Assembly: GCF_002160915.1 (NCBI RefSeq)
Contig: NZ_NFLM01000023.1
Coordinates: forward strand, 1-38,711
Direction: 5' to 3'
From: Faecalibacterium sp. An121
Lineage (GTDB): Bacteria > Bacillota > Clostridia > Oscillospirales > Ruminococcaceae
Length of the DNA stretch: 38,711 bases
Part shown: piece by piece, positions 7,765-15,555 of the stretch
How positions within the stretch are numbered: the stretch's first letter is position 1
Layout of the letters: each line of letters starts with the position of its first letter
Translations under genes and position numbers: made by a program
The notes under the pieces: model-generated
What the model was told of the DNA's origin: nothing
Seen by the model: the letters and a program-made list of their open reading frames with translations, nothing else
The model's database searches: none

Positions 7765-8373
7765 TTATTTCAGATACCGCTCCACGGCCCGGGCCACAAT
7801 GCCGCCCAGCAGACCGCTGACCAGAAATTCGGCCACGCCCTGGATGCCCACCAGCAGCACCACGAACATCAGGGGATTGGACGCACCGTTGGCGGCCACC
7901 AGGCCCTGCACATAGTCGCAGTGATAGAATGCCAGCACGATATACCCCATAAAGAACAGGGTGTTGAGCAGCGGGGCGCACATGGCGCTGATGATGCAGC
8001 TCCAGGTGCCCTTTTTGTCCAGGCGGCGCAGCGCCTCGTAGATCAGGCCCACGCACAGGCCCATCAGCAGACGGGTGCCCACGCACAGGATCAGCGTGTG
8101 CAGGGGGCTGACCTGGAACAGAGCGCTGGTCATGGCCGAACCGCCGCTGACCGCGTCATAAAAGCTGACCAGGCCGAACACCGCGCCCAGCACCAGGCCG
8201 GCCACCGGCCCCATGGTGATGGCGCCCACCGCAATGGGCAGTGTGAGGAAGCTCATGTAGAGGGGCCCGACCGGCACGCTGCCCAGACCGATGGCTTTCA
8301 TGACCAGCTCGATGGCGATGAGCAGCCCCAGGCGGGTCAACACTTGCAGATGGGTATTGTTTCGTTTTGTCAT
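7765..8373 (-). CDS. ECF transporter S component (possibly pantothenate)
   Basis: A 202-residue membrane protein with about six hydrophobic helices and the layout of the PF12822 ECF S-component family: LLIAIELVMKAIG, then LPIAVGAITMGPVAGLVLG, then a cytoplasmic basic stretch YEALRRLDKKGT. S components bind a vitamin and work with a shared EcfA/A'/T energising module encoded elsewhere. The substrate cannot be read from the sequence. The preceding coaX (pantothenate kinase) in the same gene string suggests pantothenate. The ATG at 8373 was chosen for its AGGAGGTC ribosome binding site. There is an 88-bp gap after the oxidoreductase gene with no terminator in this direction. Confidence 0.8.
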   Translation of the reverse strand: MTKRNNTHLQVLTRLGLLIAIELVMKAIGLGSVPVGPLYMSFLTLPIAVGAITMGPVAGLVLGAVFGLVSFYDAVSGGSAMTSALFQVSPLHTLILCVGTRLLMGLCVGLIYEALRRLDKKGTWSCIISAMCAPLLNTLFFMGYIVLAFYHCDYVQGLVAANGASNPLMFVVLLVGIQGVAEFLVSGLLGGIVARAVERYLK

Positions 8374-8461
8374 GATAAGACCTCCTGCTGCCGTTCCGTC
8401 CAAACTGCCGGATACGGCGCACGCTGGCCGCCCCAAAGGGGGCGGGGTTTGCTTTTGCTTT

Positions 8462-9442
8462 TTACTTGTCGCAGGGGAAACGCACCCCCGCGCTGCGCCG
8501 GGCCGCCGTCAGGACCCGGCTGACCGCCAGGGAGGTGTCCAGCATATGGCTGCACAGCTCCTGGTCCCCCGCGTCGATGGCACGGGCAAAGGCCTCGAAT
8601 TCGGCTGCGCACCGGATGCGCTTGCCGTTGAGGGAATAGTGTTCCTCGGTGCCGTCGTTCAGGTGCAGGGTCAAGGGGCCGCAGAGATTGGCGGTGCTCT
8701 TCTGGAGCAGGTAACCCTTGGTGCCCTGGATCAGATAGCGGGCGGGTGCGGCGCAGTCCTTGGCGGCAATGCTGACCGCCTTGAAGGAGCTGTAATCCAT
8801 GGTGAGGATGCCGCTGGTATCGACGCCCTTTTCGACGTTGGCGGCATAGTGCACCTGCTGGGGTTCCCCAAACAGGCCCACGATGTAGCTGACGTTGTAG
8901 ACCCCCAGGTCCATCAGGGCGCCCCCCGCCTGGTTCGGGTCGAATACAGGGGCGGTCTGCCCTGCCAGGAATGCGTCGTACCGGCTGGAATACTGGCAGA
9001 AGCTGCACTGCACCACCTTGACCGGGCCCACCCGGGGCAGCAGCCCCTGCAATTTGCGGTAGTTCGGCAGGTATTGGGTGGTGACCGCCTCAAACAGGTA
9101 CAGCCCTTTGCTGCGGGCCAGAGCCGCCAGCCGGGCCGCTTCGGCGGCGCAGGGGGCCAGGGGCTTTTCCACGATCGCATTGCGGCCGGCCTCCAGGGCG
9201 GCTTTGGCATAGGCTGTGTGCAAGAGGTTGGGCAGGGCGATGTAGACCGTGTCCACCGCTTCCAGCAGCCGGCCATAGTCGGTGACGTGGAGCGGGACCC
9301 CGTACTGCCGGCACAGCGCCGCGGCCTTTTCGGCGCTGCGCTCGGTGCTGCACAGGGCGGCTACCTCCACCGTCGGGGCCTGGACCAGCCAGGGCAGGAA
9401 CTCCTGGACGATCTTGCCGCTTCCTACGATGCCCAGTTTCAT
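8462..9442 (-). CDS. Gfo/Idh/MocA family oxidoreductase
   Basis: A 326-residue NAD(P)-dependent dehydrogenase-like protein. The N-terminal Rossmann fold starts MKLGIVGSGKIVQEFLPWL, and the family EKP motif appears as AIVEKPLAP near residues 94-102. The C-terminal alpha/beta substrate domain includes GGALMDLGVYNVSY, in which the GGG..D..H motif of many members reads GGALMDLGVY. Substrates are usually sugars, inositol or related polyols; this one is unknown. The ATG overlaps the coaX stop by 4 bp (ATGA), with AAAAGGAGGAATG upstream, so the two are translated together. A metabolic link to pantothenate is not established for this family. Confidence 0.85.
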   Translation of the reverse strand: MKLGIVGSGKIVQEFLPWLVQAPTVEVAALCSTERSAEKAAALCRQYGVPLHVTDYGRLLEAVDTVYIALPNLLHTAYAKAALEAGRNAIVEKPLAPCAAEAARLAALARSKGLYLFEAVTTQYLPNYRKLQGLLPRVGPVKVVQCSFCQYSSRYDAFLAGQTAPVFDPNQAGGALMDLGVYNVSYIVGLFGEPQQVHYAANVEKGVDTSGILTMDYSSFKAVSIAAKDCAAPARYLIQGTKGYLLQKSTANLCGPLTLHLNDGTEEHYSLNGKRIRCAAEFEAFARAIDAGDQELCSHMLDTSLAVSRVLTAARRSAGVRFPCDK

Positions 9443-10293
9443 CCTGCATTCCTCCTTTTGGGCTGGGTCCGGGCCGTGTGCTCCCGCCGGGGCGCAGGCA
9501 GACGGCGGCCGCGGCGGGCGGGGCGGCTGTTCATCTCATACAGCAGCGCCAGCCCCTTGAGCATCAGCTCGGGGTCATAAGTGAGGGGGTGGCGGCACAG
9601 GGGCGCCACATATTTGGCCAGGCCCCCGGTCAGCACCAGGGTAGCGGGACAGCCCAGCTCTTCTTCGATGCGCTGCACCATGCCGTCCACCAGCACGGCG
9701 GTGCCCAGCACCGACCCCGAGAGCATACACTCCTGGGTGGTGGTGCCGATGGCATGGGCCGGCCGGGCCAAATGGATCTGAGGCAGCTGGGCGCACCGGT
9801 CTCCCAGCGCCCGCAGCCCGGTGGACAGCCCCGGGCAGATGACGCCTCCCCGGAACACCCGGCGGCCGTCCACCACATTGAAGGTGGTGGCGGTGCCCAG
9901 ATCGACCGTGATGACCGGCAGGGGGTAGTTGGCCGCCGCATAGGCGGCGTCGGCGATCCGGTCCTTGCCCACCATCTGGGGTTCGGGCACCCCCATCCGC
10001 AGGCCGGTGCGGATGTCAGGTCCTACGATCACCGGGTCTTTGCCGGTGTAGTGCCGGGCGCAGGCGGCCAGCGGCCCGGTGAGCTGGGGCACCACGCTGG
10101 TGAGCACAGCCCCCTCGAACCACACCTTGCGCTCGGGGTTGCGCCGCCGCGCAAAGATGCGCTCCATCTCGGCGCGGTATTCGGCGGCGGTGCGGGTGCG
10201 CACCGTGTCCATGTGGGCCACAAAGCATACACGTCCGTCCCGGATGCCCCCAAGGGCGACGGTGGTGTTGCCTATATCGATGGCTAAGATCAT
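9439..10293 (-). CDS. coaX: Type III pantothenate kinase
   Basis: A 284-residue ASKHA-fold kinase that phosphorylates pantothenate, the first step of coenzyme A synthesis. Motifs seen are the phosphate loop AIDIGNTT at the N-terminus, GPDIRTG, the central TVDLGTATTFN and GGVICPG. The family is usually about 255-260 residues; this one has an extra arginine/proline-rich C-terminal tail of about 27 residues (from SRPARRGRR onward). The start is taken at ATG 10293. A GTG at 10326 is also in frame, but the AAAGGAGGGG lies inside its first codons. That Shine-Dalgarno is about 22 bases from the ATG, with a small GCC-GAAA-GGC hairpin between them that could shorten the distance. Confidence 0.9.
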   Translation of the reverse strand: MILAIDIGNTTVALGGIRDGRVCFVAHMDTVRTRTAAEYRAEMERIFARRRNPERKVWFEGAVLTSVVPQLTGPLAACARHYTGKDPVIVGPDIRTGLRMGVPEPQMVGKDRIADAAYAAANYPLPVITVDLGTATTFNVVDGRRVFRGGVICPGLSTGLRALGDRCAQLPQIHLARPAHAIGTTTQECMLSGSVLGTAVLVDGMVQRIEEELGCPATLVLTGGLAKYVAPLCRHPLTYDPELMLKGLALLYEMNSRPARRGRRLPAPRREHTARTQPKRRNAG

Positions 10294-10366
10294 GTTGTCA
10301 GAAAGCCTTTCGGCCCCTCCTTTCACAGCGGCGGCCGCACAGCCGGGCGGCCTGCCATGTCGCTTT

Positions 10367-10395
10367 ATTTTACATCATTTCGCCGCCGGATACAA
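10367..10395 (-). promoter_or_regulatory. Promoter of the coaX operon
   Basis: On the minus strand -35 TTGTAT (10395-10390) and -10 TAAAAT (10372-10367) are separated by 17 bp in the 145-bp gap between recQ and coaX. No terminator hairpin for recQ was recognised in this gap. Confidence 0.6.
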
Positions 10396-10438
10396 GGCCC
10401 GGCGCAAGATATTTTGGCGGGCTGCCGTCAAGGGCGGG

Positions 10439-11971
10439 TCAGCCGTACCGGCGCACCGCATCCAGCAGGGCCGGACCGTAGCGCTGGGCCCTGGCCTCGT
10501 TGATGCCGGGGACCTCCAGCAGCTGGGCCATGCTGGACGGGCGGCGGGTGCACAGCTGGCGCAGCGCCGCGTCGGAGCAGACCGTGAAGGCAGGGAGCTT
10601 ATCCCGGCGGGCCAGTTCCTTGCGCACGGCGTAGAGGGCGGCCAGCAGCTGCTGATCCCCCGGGCCAAGCCCCGCCGCCCTGGCGGCCGGTGCGGCCGGC
10701 CTTGCCCGGGGCGCGGCGGGCCGGGGCGCCGGCAGGACGGTTTTGGGCTGCAGGCAGCTGGAGCAGTTGCCGCAGCGGACGGGCGCCTTCTGCCCAAAGT
10801 AGTGCAGCAGTTCGGCCCGCAGGCACCGCTGGGTGGTGGCGTAAAAGGTCATGTATCGCAGCCGTTCCCGGGCCAGCCGGGCATTCTCCTGGCGCTGGAC
10901 CAGAGGCCCGGTGCCCTCCGTCTCCTCCTTGTCGATGAAAAACTGAGCGGTGCGCACATCGCTGGGAGCGTACAGCAGCACGCAGCGGGCAGGTTCCCCG
11001 TCCCGGCCCGCCCGCCCCGCCTCCTGGTAATAGCTTTCCAGGTCCCGGGGCATATTGTAGTGGACCACCATCCGCACATTGGGCTTGTCGATGCCCATGC
11101 CAAAGGCATTGGTGGCCACCATCACCTGCACCCGGTCAAAGAGGAAATCCTCCTGGGTGCGGCGGCGCAGTTCGGCGGGCAGCTGGCCGTGGTAAGCCGC
11201 CGCCGCAAAGCCCAGCCCCTGGAGCGTCTGGGCCGTCTGCTCCACCTGGCGGACGGTGCTGCAATAGACGATGACGGGGACGTCCCCGGCCTCGAGCAGC
11301 AGATCCACCAGGGCATGGGGCTTGTCCGAGTTGGTCAGCCGCTGCGTCTCGAACCGCAGGTTGGGCCGGTCAAAGCCGGTCACCAGCCGCAGGGGGCTGC
11401 GCAGCCCCAGCTGCTCCTCGATGTCCCGGCGCACCTGGCCGGTGGCCGTGGCAGTGAAAGCCCCCACCACAGGCCGTTCGGCCAGCCCTTCCACAAAGGT
11501 CCGGATCTGCAGGTAGCTGGGGCGGAAATCGTGGCCCCACTGGCTGATGCAGTGGGCTTCATCCACCGTCACCATGCTCACCGGGCGGCAGTGCACCAGG
11601 GCCGCAAAGCCGGGCATCAGCAGCCGCTCGGGGGCCACGTAGATGATCTTGTACTGCCCCTCCCGGGCGCGGCGGAGCATCAGCTCCTTCTGTCGGTCGT
11701 TGAGGCTGTTGTTGAGGTAGGCCGCAGGCACCCCCGCCGCCACCAGCGCCCGCACCTGGTCCTGCATCAGGCTGATCAGGGGGCTGATCACCAGCGTCAG
11801 CCCCGGCAGCAGCAGAGCGGGCACCTGGTAGCACACCGATTTGCCTGCACCGGTGGGCATCACCGCCATCACGTCCTGTCCGTGCAGCAAAGCCTCGATG
11901 ATCTGCTCCTGCCCCGGGCGGAAACGGTCGTAGCCGAACACCCGTTTGAGCACGCTGTACCGGTCTTCCAT
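10439..11971 (-). CDS. recQ: ATP-dependent DNA helicase RecQ
   Basis: A 510-residue 3'-5' helicase for recombination and fork repair. It shows the RecQ motif 0 region FRPGQEQII, Walker A MPTGAGKS, DEAHCISQWGHDFRPSY (motif II and the aromatic-rich loop), the second RecA domain with GRAGRDG, Zn-binding cysteines (QRC, then CGNCSSC near residues 395-401) and a C-terminal HRDC domain (about 435-508). The usual RQC winged-helix domain between the Zn site and HRDC is missing; a proline/alanine/arginine-rich linker of about 30 residues takes its place. This explains the length, which is short against about 600 for most bacterial RecQ. An AAAGGAGGC ribosome binding site precedes the ATG. Confidence 0.95.
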   Translation of the reverse strand: MEDRYSVLKRVFGYDRFRPGQEQIIEALLHGQDVMAVMPTGAGKSVCYQVPALLLPGLTLVISPLISLMQDQVRALVAAGVPAAYLNNSLNDRQKELMLRRAREGQYKIIYVAPERLLMPGFAALVHCRPVSMVTVDEAHCISQWGHDFRPSYLQIRTFVEGLAERPVVGAFTATATGQVRRDIEEQLGLRSPLRLVTGFDRPNLRFETQRLTNSDKPHALVDLLLEAGDVPVIVYCSTVRQVEQTAQTLQGLGFAAAAYHGQLPAELRRRTQEDFLFDRVQVMVATNAFGMGIDKPNVRMVVHYNMPRDLESYYQEAGRAGRDGEPARCVLLYAPSDVRTAQFFIDKEETEGTGPLVQRQENARLARERLRYMTFYATTQRCLRAELLHYFGQKAPVRCGNCSSCLQPKTVLPAPRPAAPRARPAAPAARAAGLGPGDQQLLAALYAVRKELARRDKLPAFTVCSDAALRQLCTRRPSSMAQLLEVPGINEARAQRYGPALLDAVRRYG

Positions 11972-11999
11972 AAGCTGCCTCCTTTCCTTTCCGGCGGCA

Positions 12000-12008
12000 A
12001 GTATACCA
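12000..12008 (-). promoter_or_regulatory. Extended -10 promoter of recQ
   Basis: On the minus strand TGTGGTATACT puts TATACT at 12005-12000 with an upstream TGTG element. No convincing -35 is visible. It faces the promoter of the divergent glycosyltransferase gene. Confidence 0.5.
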
Positions 12009-12027
12009 CATTCCGGCCGCAGGGGCC

Positions 12028-12068
12028 ATAGATTCCTTGCCGGGGCGATAGATTTTCCCGCCGGGCCG
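12028..12068 (+). repeat. Two 20-bp imperfect direct repeats in the glycosyltransferase promoter
   Basis: ATAGATTCCTTGCCGGGGCG (12028-12047) is followed directly by a second copy of the pattern, ATAGATT...CCGGGCCG (12048-12068). The period of about two helical turns places both copies on the same DNA face, just upstream of the -10 element, as in some activator or repressor sites. No regulator can be assigned. Confidence 0.4.
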
Positions 12069-12077
12069 TGCTATAAT
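12069..12077 (+). promoter_or_regulatory. Extended -10 promoter of the GT2 gene
   Basis: TG-C-TATAAT with a perfect -10 at 12072-12077. No consensus -35 is present; direct repeats occupy that region. Confidence 0.6.
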
Positions 12078-12135
12078 AAAGGCATACGCTGCGGCGGCCT
12101 GTCCGCCGTCTTTCATCAAGTAAGGAGTACGCCTT

Positions 12136-13167
12136 ATGGAACAAAAGCTCATCACCTTTGCGGTGCCCTGCTATAATTCAGCGGCCTATATGCGCCACTG
12201 CGTGGACACCCTGCTGACCGCCGGCCCGGATGCCGAGATCATCCTGATCGACGACGGCTCCACCAAGGACGACACCCCTGCCATCTGCGACGAGTACGCC
12301 GCCAAATACCCCGGTGTGGTCCGTGCCATCCACCAGGAGAACGGCGGCCACGGGGAAGGGGTCAACCAGGGCATCCGCCATGCGGCCGGCATCTATTATA
12401 AAGTTGTGGACAGCGACGACTGGCTGGACACCGACGCTCTGGCCAAGGTGCTGGACCGGCTGCGTCTGCTGCTGCACCGGGGCACGGCGCCCGACCTGAT
12501 GCTGTGCAACTACGTCTATGAACACGTGGAGGACGGCACCAGCCACACGGTGCGCTACACCAATGTGTTCCCCCAGAACCGGCTGTTCACCTGGATGCAC
12601 GTGGGCCGGTTCCGTCCCGACCAGAACATCCTGATGCACTCGGTGATCTACCGCACCGAAGTGCTGCGCCGGTGCGGGATGGTGCTGCCCAAGCACACCT
12701 TCTATGTGGACAACATCTTCATCTACCAGCCCCTGCCCTACGTCAAAAGTATGTATTATATGGACCTGGACCTGTACCGGTACTTCATCGGCCGGGCGGA
12801 CCAGAGCGTCAACGAGAGCGTCATGGTCAAGCGGGTGGACCAGCAGCTGCGGGTCACCCGGTATATGATCGACTGCCAGGATCTGGACGCGCTGCCCCCC
12901 GAGCAGGCCCGGCTGCGCAGCTATATGATCCAGTACCTGTCGGTCATGATGGCCATCAGCGGCATCTTCCTGATCCTGGACGGCAGCGACGAGGCCAAAG
13001 CCAAAAAGGCAGAGCTGTGGGACTATCTGCGCGCCCATGTCAGCAAGCGGGTATACCGCCGCATCAAGCTGTCCCTGGGCGGCCTGACCGACCTGCGTTT
13101 CCCCGGCGGAGACAAGGTCACCGTGCTGGGCTACCGCCTGGCCCGCAAAGTGGTCAAGTTCAACTGA
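12136..13167 (+). CDS. Family 2 glycosyltransferase
   Basis: A 343-residue GT-A fold glycosyltransferase. The N-terminal domain has TFAVPCYNSAAYM, the nucleotide-binding LIDDGSTKDDT and the metal-binding DSDDW (VVDSDDWLDTD, near residue 95). The C-terminal half is typical of the many Firmicutes GT2 proteins that decorate surface glycans. There are no membrane helices. The AAGGAG ribosome binding site is well placed. The gene stands alone between recQ and a terminator, so it is transcribed separately from the export operon at the left of the window; its acceptor is unknown. Confidence 0.88.
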   Translation: MEQKLITFAVPCYNSAAYMRHCVDTLLTAGPDAEIILIDDGSTKDDTPAICDEYAAKYPGVVRAIHQENGGHGEGVNQGIRHAAGIYYKVVDSDDWLDTDALAKVLDRLRLLLHRGTAPDLMLCNYVYEHVEDGTSHTVRYTNVFPQNRLFTWMHVGRFRPDQNILMHSVIYRTEVLRRCGMVLPKHTFYVDNIFIYQPLPYVKSMYYMDLDLYRYFIGRADQSVNESVMVKRVDQQLRVTRYMIDCQDLDALPPEQARLRSYMIQYLSVMMAISGIFLILDGSDEAKAKKAELWDYLRAHVSKRVYRRIKLSLGGLTDLRFPGGDKVTVLGYRLARKVVKFN

Positions 13168-13178
13168 TCCAACGATCC

Positions 13179-13213
13179 AACCCCCGCTTTCCCGGACAGG
13201 AAGGCGGGGGTTT
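13179..13213 (+). terminator. Terminator after the GT2 gene
   Basis: A 12-bp GC-rich stem with one wobble pair (13181-13192 with 13199-13210) is followed by TTTCGTTT on the plus strand. It lies between convergent genes and may serve both. Confidence 0.7.
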
Positions 13214-13233
13214 CGTTTCGGGCCGGGCGCCTG

Positions 13234-13848
13234 TCATTTGCGGCGCAGCGCCACAGCGTACAGATCCTGGGCCCGGTGGCACTCCTCCACCAGCTCTTTC
13301 GGCTGGGCGCACAGGCCGTGGTTGTGCCAGGGATCGTTGAACCAGTAGCGGTCCTGGTCGTAGCCCACCAGGAGCAGGCAGTGCTCGTTCAGCTTCCAGT
13401 CGAACATCCTGCCGTTGGGCAGCCGCCACCGGTCCACCCCCGGCACCGGCTGAAAGTCGAGGGTGGCCCAGAACACCACCGGCAGCCCCTGGTCGATGTA
13501 GCCGCACAGTTCGGCGGCGCTCCGCCCGGTCTCGTCCACCACCGCAAAGCGGTCCGCAGCCCCTGCGGCCTCCAGCGCGCTGGTCATGGCCTGGCAGATG
13601 CAGGGGGCATAGCAGCCGTAGCCGGTGTGGTCGTGGGGGTCGCCGGGATAGACATAATGGGGGTCGGGGCCCCACAGCTGCCCGTCCTGCTCCCAGAACG
13701 GGGCATGGGGCAGGTCGCGCGCAATGAAGGTGTCCGGGTCCACCTGCACCCCCACCGCGCCCAGGGCCATCACGGCGCTGATGCTCTCGCAGCCGTTCAC
13801 CCAGCGCCGGGTCTGGTCGATGTAGGGGGCCAAAATGATTTTTTTCAT
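13234..13848 (-). CDS. C39-like (papain-fold) peptidase family protein
   Basis: A 204-residue protein matching the Peptidase_C39_2 pattern. It has a probable catalytic Cys20 in VNGCESISAVMAL, then the late His in NEHCLLLVGYD and the Asp/Asn region FNDPWHN. No signal peptide is seen, so it may act in the cytoplasm or leave by an unknown route. Proteins of this type are usually annotated only as C39 family peptidase with unknown substrate; there is no bacteriocin leader or ABC domain here. The ATG at 13848 follows GGGAGGAT. It is divergent from udk and shares a 161-bp upstream gap with it. Confidence 0.75.
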   Translation of the reverse strand: MKKIILAPYIDQTRRWVNGCESISAVMALGAVGVQVDPDTFIARDLPHAPFWEQDGQLWGPDPHYVYPGDPHDHTGYGCYAPCICQAMTSALEAAGAADRFAVVDETGRSAAELCGYIDQGLPVVFWATLDFQPVPGVDRWRLPNGRMFDWKLNEHCLLLVGYDQDRYWFNDPWHNHGLCAQPKELVEECHRAQDLYAVALRRK

Positions 13849-13879
13849 AGAATATCCTCCCAAGGCAGGGTGTCAAGCC

Positions 13880-13909
13880 CTGTCAAAACCGAGGGTTTTG
13901 TGGTATGAT
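13880..13909 (+). promoter_or_regulatory. udk promoter with operator-like palindrome
   Basis: -35 CTGTCA (13880-13885), an 18-bp spacer and -10 TATGAT (13904-13909) with a TGTGG extension. The spacer holds a perfect palindrome, CAAAACC-GAG-GGTTTTG (13884-13900). The pckA promoter at 28802-28831 has the same architecture at identical spacing, which suggests shared control. Confidence 0.6.
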
Positions 13910-14009
13910 GGTAGAAAGCTTTACAGAGGTTTTACACGGGCGGCGCCCGGCCTCTGCCACCAGTATACTACAAAGCGGCCTGCTGCGCCAGACCGCAGGG
14001 AGGAACAGT

Positions 14010-14639
14010 ATGAACAGTCTGATCATTGGCATCGCCGGGGGCTCGGGCAGCGGCAAGACCACCCTGGCCCTGCGGCTGAAAGCAAGATTCGGGGAAGAAG
14101 AGGTGCGGCTGATCCCCCACGACAGCTACTACAAGCGCCACGACGACCTGCCCTATGAAAAGCGCTGCCTGCTCAACTACGACCACCCCGACGCCTTCGA
14201 CAACCAGCTGCTGGTCCATCACCTGCAGGAGCTGAAGGCAGGCCGCGGGGTGGACTGCCCGGTCTACGACTACGCCATCCACAACCGGTCGGACCAGGTG
14301 CGCCATATCGAACCGGCTCCGGTGCTGATCGTGGAGGGCATCCTGCCCTTTGTGGAGCCCGAGCTGCTGGAGCTGTTCGACTATAAGATCTTTGTGGATA
14401 CCGACGCCGATGAGCGGATCCTGCGGCGGATTTTGCGGGACGTCAAGGAGCGCGGGCGCTCTCTGGACAGCGTCATCACCCAGTACCTCACCACCGTCAA
14501 ACCCATGCACGAAGCTTTTGTGGAACCCAGCAAGCGCAACGCCGACATCATCGTGCCCAACGGCGGCGAAAACGGCCCCGCCCTGGAAATGCTGGTGCAC
14601 CACATCCGCAGCCTGATCCAGCAGGCACAGACTTTATAA
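14010..14639 (+). CDS. udk: Uridine kinase
   Basis: A 209-residue P-loop kinase of the uridine/cytidine salvage pathway (uridine to UMP). It has Walker A GIAGGSGSGKTT at residues 7-18, PHDSYYKRHDDLPYE with the substrate-binding region, NYDHPDAFD, and a lid-type segment RRILRDVKERGR. Length is normal for Udk. The ATG at 14010 follows GCAGGGAGG, and an in-frame start 35 codons upstream lies in the promoter region and is rejected. The uridine kinase assignment is favoured over the related phosphoribulokinase by length and by the YYKRHDDLP block. Confidence 0.9.
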   Translation: MNSLIIGIAGGSGSGKTTLALRLKARFGEEEVRLIPHDSYYKRHDDLPYEKRCLLNYDHPDAFDNQLLVHHLQELKAGRGVDCPVYDYAIHNRSDQVRHIEPAPVLIVEGILPFVEPELLELFDYKIFVDTDADERILRRILRDVKERGRSLDSVITQYLTTVKPMHEAFVEPSKRNADIIVPNGGENGPALEMLVHHIRSLIQQAQTL

Positions 14640-14767
14640 CAGCCCCATGGACAGAGCCTTCCAAAAAAGGATGCAAGAACACTCTATCCTGACTGCCTTC
14701 AAAGCGTTACAATAAGAAGGGGCCGCCTGTCCAATCCGCCGGACCCAGAAAGGCAGGAAGGAGAACC

Positions 14768-15475
14768 GTGAGCGTCTATGGCTACATCCGGGTCAGCACC
14801 CGCGAACAAAACGACGACCGCCAGTGGATCGCCCTGCGCCAGGCGCAGGTACCCGCCCAGAATGTATATGTGGACCGGCAGTCCGGCAAGGATTTCCAGA
14901 GGCCGGAATACAAGCGGCTGGTACGCCGTCTGCGCAAGGATGACCTGCTCTATATCAAAAGCATCGACCGGCTGGGCCGCAACTACGAGGAGATCCTGGT
15001 CCAATGGCGCTTTTTGACCCAGGAAAAGGACATCGATATCGTTGTGCTGGATATGCCGCTTCTGGACACACGCCGCGGCAAGGATCTGCTGGGCACGTTC
15101 CTGGCCGATGTGGTGCTGCAGATCTTGTCCTTCGTGGCCGAGAATGAGAGGGAAAACATCCGCCAGCGCCAGGCCGAGGGGATCGCGGCCGCCAAAGCCC
15201 GGGGCGTCCAGTTCGGCCGTCCCTCCAAGCCTCTGCCCGAAAACTTCTATGCGGCGCACCGGACCTGGCGGTCGGGCCAGATCACCCTCCGTCAGGCTGC
15301 CGAACTGTGCCACATGAACCACAACACCTTCTACTACCGGGCCCGCCGCTACGAGGACGAGCAGCGCGCCCAGCTCATGGTCCGGGACGAAGTTCCCCGG
15401 ACCGGGCAGCCGCCTGCGGAGGAGGGATCCCCGCCTTCCGCCCGGGAGGAGGGCGAAGGCTCCCGGAACATATAA
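14768..15475 (+). CDS. Serine recombinase (resolvase/invertase family)
   Basis: A 235-residue small serine recombinase. The N-terminal catalytic domain begins YGYIRVSTREQ with the nucleophile Ser10, and continues with SGKDFQRPEY, the SIDRLGRNYEEI block and the long E helix ENERENIRQRQAEGIAAAKARG. A C-terminal helix-turn-helix follows (TLRQAAELCHMNHNTFYYR), and the last 40 residues are low-complexity and charged. It starts with GTG, preceded by AAGGAGAACC. No transposase, terminal repeats or recognisable res/inversion sites were seen in the flanks, so it looks like a stand-alone chromosomal recombinase. The 128 bp between udk and this gene hold no clear terminator or promoter. Confidence 0.88.
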   Translation: MSVYGYIRVSTREQNDDRQWIALRQAQVPAQNVYVDRQSGKDFQRPEYKRLVRRLRKDDLLYIKSIDRLGRNYEEILVQWRFLTQEKDIDIVVLDMPLLDTRRGKDLLGTFLADVVLQILSFVAENERENIRQRQAEGIAAAKARGVQFGRPSKPLPENFYAAHRTWRSGQITLRQAAELCHMNHNTFYYRARRYEDEQRAQLMVRDEVPRTGQPPAEEGSPPSAREEGEGSRNI

Positions 15476-15482
15476 AAACAAA

Positions 15483-15519
15483 AGCGCCGCCCCCGGCTTT
15501 TTGGGCCAGGGGCGGCGCT
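15483..15519 (-). terminator. Bidirectional terminator between recombinase and lacZ
   Basis: A perfect 11-bp GC-rich stem (15483-15493 with 15509-15519). The minus-strand side is followed by TTTTGTTTTTAT, so it mainly serves lacZ; the plus side has only a weak T run. Confidence 0.75.
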
Positions 15520-15555
15520 GTATTTGTTATGCCGGGCAGGTGCGGCCCTTTGCAC

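Noticed and set aside
8425-8461. GC-rich hairpin with T runs between the Gfo/Idh and ECF genes
   Set aside because: The T run follows the hairpin only on the plus strand, where no gene ends, so it is not a terminator for these minus-strand genes.
14640-14767. Invertible segment or res site beside the serine recombinase
   Set aside because: No inverted repeats of useful length flank a promoter, and no paired dyads of resolvase type were seen.
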